A stretch of DNA of 64,000 bases, from NCBI GenBank assembly GCA_022606135.1, contig JABYQN010000008.1, positions 1,798,001 to 1,862,000 on the forward strand, given 5' to 3'. A program made the translations under genes and the position numbers. Positions 57,530 to 64,000 of this stretch are shown in pieces (position 1 is the stretch's first letter; each line of letters starts with the position of its first letter). A model generated the notes under the pieces. The model searched no databases. It saw nothing but the letters and a program-made list of their open reading frames with translations, and had not been told where the DNA came from. The DNA comes from Fomes fomentarius (Eukaryota; Basidiomycota; Agaricomycetes; Polyporales; Polyporaceae).

Positions 57530-59050
57530 GCATTGTATGACCGACCTTCTCGGCTAAAGATTGTTGTTAAAGTAGTAAGAGTCTGGCCACTCGCGGGATC
57601 CCAATCCTTGGGGTATACTCAGCAATCCTGAGCATTGCCAAACTTGAGGGATCCCGCGACTCGTGGGTCATCGCTCACCGGAATTGCTCAGCTTTTGAGA
57701 CTGCAATCTAGGTGGAAGCTGATACCTACCCCTTCGCACTTGCACTGTTACCACGCCGCCACTGGTGAAAGTTCGTGCAGGAGCTTCAAGGTAATTCAAT
57801 GTACACAACCACTTACTGGATGGAGTGTGTCAGCGGGCGGACCCAACTTGGGGTTACTTCAGCTTTGCAAACTTCCTTGTAGCTGAAGTGGTCACCAGCC
57901 TCGGGCCCTTGGCAAGGCTGACGTGGTAACCAGCGCAGCCGCCCCGGGAGATGACGTGCGGCGCGTCCCAGACACTTCTCCAACCGCGGCACACACTCCA
58001 TACATGAATAGCTGCTTTCGTTGGGGTATGTAGCATTCCCATGAGGTATCTGCGCGGCGATGGCGTGGAGACAAGTCCACGTACGGAGCGTTTGTTCAGG
58101 GGCAGGGTTACGGTGTCGGCTTTCACTCACAGCGACTCGGAGCTGCGGCGTTCAAGTTCATCGGGTGATATGACAGCATCCCCTTGAACTTGCATGCGCG
58201 CGATCAGCCCCATGCAGGAGTCACGTAAACATTAATGGAGGGGTACGTTTTGGCCGAGTTCGAATAGCTGAGTAAACGAGGTGGGTAACCACAAGTGGCG
58301 TTTCCGAGTCGAAGTCAGTGCCAGTGGCTGATCGGATAAATAGGCGCCCGATAACGTACCCGAATCCCAAGGCTGGAACTGGCAGCGCCGCCGACTTTCG
58401 TGCATATGTGTCATAGTAGTCTATTACCATATGTAAACGTTGGCCGCTCAACTGATTCAGACTGACGCACAACTTGTTCTGATTCCCCATCCACCGCAAA
58501 TGACAGGTTCGCAACTCCAACGTTCAAATTGTTCTCGATCAGTGCGCCCAGTGACCGACGGTCACTCAAGGGTCTCGGAGTTTGTAAGGCCCTCATGACC
58601 AACCGCCGGCCCCATTTCCATACTACCCTCGGCCGCGGGTGGCGTTGGTGTGGTCATGCCAAGACGCGAACTTGGACCCCATCGTAGGAATCCTAGTTGC
58701 GGCATGGCCTCACCATCTGTTACTTGGCCTGTAGAAGCTGACGCTGTTTGTCTATCCTTCGCACTCCACGTCGCACACAACAGATAGCCTCGTAAGTTGC
58801 TATATTCCACAAGATATTGTGGAAGTGATAAAAGCAACCACGACCACGCTGGGAGTCGAAGCCAGAATCTTCAACTGATCCACGTTTGTAACTCACGCCT
58901 TAACCTTTACATAGGCCAGGCGTTATCTACTTCGCGTCATCATACAAACGGTAATGCCCTCCGCGATTGGATTCAACAGGTGCCTCGTGCTCTTCACGCT
59001 TTGACATAAACTTACAACATCGAACTACCTCACAGCTCAATAGGTCGAAG
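57530..59050. other. gene-poor stretch
   Basis: About 1.5 kb with no supported gene. It holds a short palindromic inverted repeat at 57591-57659. Short frames on both strands have no coding character. Confidence 0.5.
57591..57659. repeat. 12-bp inverted repeat with internal palindrome
   Basis: The arms are 57591-57602 (TCGCGGGATCCC) and 57648-57659 (its exact reverse complement), with a 45-bp spacer that itself contains CTCAG...CTGAG. It could fold into a stem-loop. No transposon feature attached. Confidence 0.7.
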
Positions 59051-60487
59051 AATCGAACCGCTCACACGCGCAGAGCTTCAGATACTTCCTTCCTTGGGCG
59101 TTGACCTTTCCCAAGATACCAAACTGTCAGACGCCGTTCTCCGAACACGTCATGCCTTGGATACGGCACAGTACCAAGACCACCTTTCGCCGTCTCTCAG
59201 CCTGGGCAGACTCCACTACCGCTATGGCTGCTCATGACGCCCGAAGCGTGCAACATCCGATCAATCGCCTGAGAGTACGAGAGGGGCAATCGAGACGAGG
59301 CCAGGCAGGCATTCGAGGGCACTCTAGGCGACATACCCGGTACCGGTGGCGTAAACGTGTTCATGGGGATACGAAAACTAATCCTGGGCATGGTGGAATT
59401 CGTCGATGCTGGCTTGATCTGGTGGCTTCACTGTAAAGACCCGCACGATGAGCCTGAGAAGCGCACGTTCGCTATACGGGGTCGTCTGCTAATTTGTGGC
59501 TGACAGAGGTGCCCTTGTTGAACAGCGAGGTTGCTTCAGGTTCCGTCCGTCCTGCAAGTCGACGAGAATACTCTAGCCCTTGTAATCACCTGGCGCCCGT
59601 TTGACTGGTCGATCCGAGCACACCGTGGCTCCATCAGCAGGAAGTCGCAGTCGCAGCTGTCAGCAATTTGGTCGTGTCGCCCCCTATCTCGCTGATGGTG
59701 TAGATACTCCTTGCGAACATCCTCGAGAGGAACGCCGCCCTCGTCACCAAGGATCTCAAAGTGGAGAAACAGTCAACCGAGAAGCAATTCCACACGTCTT
59801 TGCTGTTGCCGATCGGGCCGCTCGAGTAGGAGGATTTGTCGAAGCTGAACAGCAACTTCGGATGTGCCGTCTGCGTAAAGAAAGCCGTCCGAGTCAATCG
59901 CAGTTCGCAGTGCCAGTCCGCGTCGTACTGCGGGGCAGGTGAGTCGTTCACCTCCACAATTCCGTGTGTATTCCCCGGATGCAATCCGTCAGCCAGAATG
60001 CCAGCGCGCCGAATGTGCCGCGCACAAAGACGCATGCTGTGCACACTCGCTCAACATCGGGCAGTGGGTGACTGTCAAGACGCGCGCGACACCCTTCGAC
60101 GGCCTCGTGAAAGATGGCATGGCCGTAACGACGCTCAACAAGTACAGCAACATCGACCTCGGCTTCTCGGACAAAACCAGCGCGGTCTTTGAGGTCGATT
60201 CTTCCCGGGCTCGGCCGAACGAGTACGGCGACAGGCTCTTGCTGATCAAGATACATGACGGGATGCTAGGCGTGAGGGGACCACCAGGCCACTTCATGCT
60301 CCGTAAAGACGACCCCGCGCAGTTTGCGAGAGTCCCGATGGAGGTGACCGGGCCCTGCGATGGTTGCAAGATGTATCGATGGGCGAAGCAGACAGGTGAC
60401 TGCCAGGAGCTGAGTGTCTGCCTCGATCGTGAGCCCAAGTTGGACACATGGAAAAATCAAGTACTATTTCAAGTTGATCGGGCGTGA
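59050..60487 (+). pseudogene. MYND zinc-finger family gene, inactivated
   Basis: Coding segments of one protein appear in order but in different frames: LTRAELQILPSLGVDLSQD, LDTAQYQDHLSPSLSLGRLH, RDEARQAFEGTLGDIPGTGG, VNVFMGIRKLILGMVEFVDA, VLQVDENTLALVITWRPFDW, ILLANILERNAALVTKDLKV, then the MYND finger CAVCVKKAVRVNRSSQCQSA with YCGA, an intron, and ECQRAECAAHKDACCAH. It ends QWVTVKTRATPFDG, SAVFEVDSSRARPNEYGDRL and MYRWAKQTGDCQELSVCLDR. In-frame stops at 59270-59272 (TGA), 59701-59703 (TAG) and 59827-59829 (TAG), plus at least one frame change between 59490 and 59640, break it. The MYND Cys/His set itself is still intact and spliced correctly (GTGAGT donor, GCCAG acceptor). MYND fingers bind proline-rich partners. 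The 3' part might still be expressed as a shorter protein. Confidence 0.7.
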
Positions 60488-60849
60488 GTCCGACAGCTGT
60501 GACTGATATTGAGTGGATCCTATCAGCCGCTTGCCGCTCCGCTAACGTCAAACATCAGCGCACCGGTGGGTGACCTCTCACACTGTACGAGGCTCTGACT
60601 GTCGCCCTCCGCGATGACTTACGTATAGAAGCTACATCATGGACGTTCTCACTGAGATCCTCAGTCCTTCCGGGCGACGTTCGTGACTTGCGTGCAACTT
60701 CGAAGTGGTGTAGCCAAAGGGCTCCCATCTTACTGAATTCAGTTCTCAGAACAGAAGTGCCGTTGCCTATCGCATCAGTGTGTGGTAATAGCGGACTGGA
60801 GACCTCGTATATAACATGCGTCCGATCGTCTCCCCTTCCTTCCCTTCAT
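60488..60849. other. intergenic, promoter of the P450 fusion gene
   Basis: About 360 bases without a gene. A GTATATAACATG at about 60806 may be a TATA-like element for the P450 gene. Confidence 0.45.
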
Positions 60850-63800
60850 ATGACACACCTACCTCAGCATACCGTGAAGATTATGACCACACCCATCCCG
60901 AGCCCCCCTGCTGTCCCATTCCTAGGGCACGTCACTGTTGTCGACAGGAACGTCCCCACCAAGTCCTTCGATCTACTCGCCCGTCGGTATGGCGGAATCT
61001 ATGAACTCAAGATCCTCAGTGGTGGATACACTTCAACGTTCATGCTTCTTGGCGAATTGCTGATCATATTAAGGTACGAATATACAGGCGAAAGGAGGAT
61101 TTTTGTCTCGTCATACGAACTCGTGAATGAAGTGTCCGACGAGAAGCGTTTCAATAAGAAGATTACCTTGGGTTTGAATCAGGTCCGCAATGCCACTGGA
61201 GAGGGTCTGTTCACCGTGAGCTATCAAGTTCATCATCGACTCTGTAGTAGCCTGAGTAACTTCCTTCTCAGGCCCGTGTCCCCGGGCCAGAGGAACAAAG
61301 CTGGTACATCGCCCGTACGTGTACTGTTCTTCCCAATCGGTCTGAGAATGACCGACCGCTTTAAGACCGCCTCCTCATGCCATTTTTTGGTACGGAAAGC
61401 ATCTACAAGATGTTCGACGACATGACGAATGTCGTTTCTCAGCTCGTCCTCAAGTGGGAGCGGTAAGCGCTCATTCTCTTCATTCCATACCATGGCACTG
61501 ACTTTACCGCCTTGTAGCTTCGGACCCCGCGGTGTCATTGATCCATCCGCCGACTTCACTAAACTTGCAATGGATGCGATCTGCCTGTGCAACATGTCTT
61601 ATCGGTGCGTCATCATGCTGAGTTACTACTAGTAGCTCCGACGACGCAGCCTGAGGCTGAATCCGTGCTTCACGCTGTGTAGCCTAAACTCGTTTAACCG
61701 GGTGAGACTACTTCTATCTTAGGGTTCTCTGTGACTTTACCATAATACGTTGATGACTATAGGAGGACCCTCATCCATTTACGACCGCAATGACCGACTT
61801 CCTGATTGAGAGCGGGCAACGTGCTTGGCGTCCGGCATTCGTTCAGGCCCTGATGACGGGCAGGAACGCGAAATACGAGCGAGACAAACAGACCATGAAC
61901 TCGTTGGCCGATGAGAGTACGTCGGTGTATCATTTGCTTTAGATGTATCAGCGTTTAGTGTGCATTGTGCTAGTCCTGCAAGATCATCGTGCGAACCCGG
62001 CGCCTGACTCGAAGGAGGACCTGGTGCAGGTCATGCTAACAGGCCGCGACAAGAAGACGGGTCTTGGGCTCTCTGACGATACCATCAAGAACAATGTGGG
62101 TGTATTATCTCCCTTTTTTGCTCAGACTACTGTACTGATGTCTGACTGAGCTCATCACCTTCCTCATTGCTGGTGATTTGTATAGTACATAGTATGGTGA
62201 TAATGAGACACTAACGAGCTCTTTGTCCAGGTCATGAGACATCTTCTGGTACGCTTACCTTCATCTTCTACTTCCTCCTGAGGAACCCCGAGGCTCTCCG
62301 TAAGCTCCGCGAAGAGATCGATACCAATATCGGCGATCGGCCTATGAACGTCCATGACGTCAACAAGCTGCCCTACCTCCTCGGTAAGCTCGCCTAACCG
62401 GCCACCGTTACATTCGGGCGAACTGACACGACAAACATACACCAGCGGTAGTCCGCGAGAGTCTGCGACTGGGTCCTCCCGCCCCAGCGCGCGCCGTGGC
62501 ACCGATCGAGGACACGGTGCTCGGGGGAAAGTACCTTATCGAGAAAGGGACGTCGATTGTCGTCAACACGTGGACTATGCAGCGTGACCCGAAGGTTTGG
62601 GGTGAGGATGTATGCAGTATTCTGGATATTGGTGCACGTATGTGCAAGACTGACGGACGTGCAGGCAGAACAGTTCCGTCCTGAGCGTATGTTGGATGGG
62701 AAATTTGAGGCGCTTCCGGTGCGTACTCTACACAACTTGCATTCATATCAATATGCTGACCTCCAAGAATGTAGCCAAACGCTTGGCAACCTTTCGGGTA
62801 TGGCACGCGAGCGTGCATGGTGAATTACCGTATACGTTGGCTTAAGAAACAGCGTATTGAGGGTTGTGTTGTACAGGGCCGTCCCTTCTTCTGGCAAGAA
62901 GTTCAGATTACTCTCATTTCCATACTCCAGCGATTCGATCTTGTCATGGACCCCACGTACGAGCTCGAGCTCAAGCAAACACTCACCATCAGGCCTCACA
63001 ACTTCTTCATTCACGCCATCCCGCGAAAGAACAAGCCCCCGCGTCTGCTCACCATCCCGCCCGGGCCCTCAGCGTCGCTTCTCTCTGGGGGCTCGCTAGG
63101 GGAGCGCGGTCCTGGTGCAACTGTCACTGCGGATGGGGGAGGTCTGCAGATCCTGTACGTGCTGTATGGGTCGAACACGGGCAACTCGGAGTCGTTGGCG
63201 CAGAGGCTGGCGTCTGCTGCCCCTGCACATGGTTAGTTGTCATAGCTTCTTGAGGTTCGACGGATTGACCCGGGGCTGAACTACATACATACCAGGCTTC
63301 CGCGCTTCTATCGCTACCCTCGACTCCGTTACAGGAAACTTCCTGCCCAAGGACGGCCCCGTGCTGATCATCACTGCGTCCTTCGAAGGCCTACCAGCGG
63401 ACAATGCAGCGCACTTCGTCGAGTGGCTCAAGAACGTCAAAGAGACCGATGCATTCGAGGGTGTCAAGTTCGCGGTGTTCGGGTGCGGGAACCGTGACTG
63501 GGTGAACACCTACCAGCGTGTCCCGACGCTCATCGACAACCTGTTCGGTGAGCACGGAGGTGCGCGGCTTGTTGAGCGCGGGGAGGGGGACGCCTCTGCG
63601 GTGGAGTTCTTCGAGGCATTCAATGCGTGGGAGAACTCGGTTTGGACAAAACTTGGCACGGTGAGTGTCGTGATAGAGCGCCATGATAATTTATGGGGAG
63701 TTGTACGATAGTACTGATGGGGCGCACGTGCGTTATACTAGGAGTATGGCACGACTGCGTCCACGCCGGGGATGATAGGACTCGAGGTTAAGAAGGTCTC

Positions 63801-64000
63801 AGCTGGCACAAAGCGGGCTGAGCTCCTCCGTCAGAAGGATATCGCGCTCGGCACCGTTGTTGATAACAGGCTGCTGACTGCGGCCGGTGCTCCGTCTAAG
63901 CGGCATATTGGTTAGTGTGTATGCGTTGCGTCATATGGGCATTCGCTGACACCCCTCAATAGAGTTCGAGCTACCTGAGGGCATGAAATACCGTGCTGGT
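60850..64000 (+). CDS. self-sufficient cytochrome P450 / NADPH reductase fusion (CYP505 type), 3' end beyond window
   Basis: The start is either the ATG at 60850 (MTHLPQHTVKIMTTPIPSPP) or at 60883 (MTTPIPSPPAVPFLGHVTVV). The heme domain follows in many short exons: RRIFVSSYELVNEVSDEKRF, ARVPGPEEQSWYIAH, RLLMPFFGTESIYKMFDDMT, the I-helix LITFLIAGHETSSGTLTFIF, RESLRLGPPAPARAVAP and the heme-Cys loop AWQPFGYGTRACMGRPFFWQ. A linker with PRLLTIPPGPSASLLSG leads to the flavodoxin FMN domain LQILYVLYGSNTGNSESLAQ, ITASFEGLPADNAAHFVEWL and FAVFGCGNRDWVNTYQRVPT. The final residues before the edge, FELPEGMKYRAG, begin the FAD/NADPH domain. CYP505 enzymes hydroxylate fatty acids near the omega end at the cytosolic side without a separate reductase. 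No N-terminal membrane anchor is seen, as expected. Heme and FMN domain signatures are intact. Confidence 0.88.

Noticed and set aside
53586..64000. A secondary-metabolite gene cluster linking the acyltransferase and the P450
   Set aside because: The genes are separated by 3 kb of gene-poor DNA and a MYND pseudogene, and no backbone synthase is present.

Overview
The window looks like a nuclear contig from a basidiomycete fungus, most probably an agaricomycete and perhaps a polypore. The reasons are short introns (about 50-70 nt, GTRNGT donors), very dense genes on both strands, repeated BTB, MYND, F-box and BAH families, and a secreted carbohydrate and oxidative enzyme set typical of wood or litter decayers. 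The order-level placement is inference. I see no rRNA, tRNA, CRISPR array, intact transposon or viral gene.

Left part (1-12 kb): an uncertain hypothetical locus, an F-box-like gene with a degraded duplicate of its 3' end, a ferritin-like secreted protein gene interrupted by one in-frame stop, an unknown 311-aa protein, a cytosolic S9 serine peptidase, and a mitochondrial ribosomal protein with an RNase III fold. Centre-left (12.8-29 kb): secreted catalase, eIF2 beta, mitochondrial F1 ATP synthase gamma, the ESCRT-associated protein Bro1, a well-supported 86-aa proline-rich gene with a spliced leader, a secreted FAD-linked oxidase, and ribosomal protein L27. Centre (29-40 kb): CAF-1 subunit B, nucleoporin Nup54, a BAH protein whose PHD-like cysteine set is split, and a secreted amidase.

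Right part (40-64 kb): two zinc-dependent MDR dehydrogenases and two long-tailed BTB proteins form two neighbouring pairs flanking the housekeeping genes RPB9 and SMP3, which suggests a duplicated two-gene module. Then come a GH43 arabinanase, an intronless BAHD acyltransferase, a 1.5-kb gene-poor stretch, a MYND-family pseudogene, and the 5' part of a self-sufficient P450-reductase fusion (CYP505 type) cut by the window edge.

The housekeeping genes cover translation, ATP synthesis, transcription, nuclear transport, endosomal sorting and GPI-anchor synthesis. They alternate with accessory secreted enzymes (catalase, FAD oxidase, amidase, GH43, ferritin-like) and fast-evolving families, several of which show decay. 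There is no convincing biosynthetic cluster: the P450 fusion, acyltransferase and dehydrogenases are separated by unrelated genes. The features most worth checking are the BTB/MDR module, the small spliced-leader gene, the split PHD finger, three GC-AG introns that alter gene models, and the two genes broken by stops. Exon limits quoted to the base were checked by frame. Elsewhere the gene span is given and internal splice sites are approximate.
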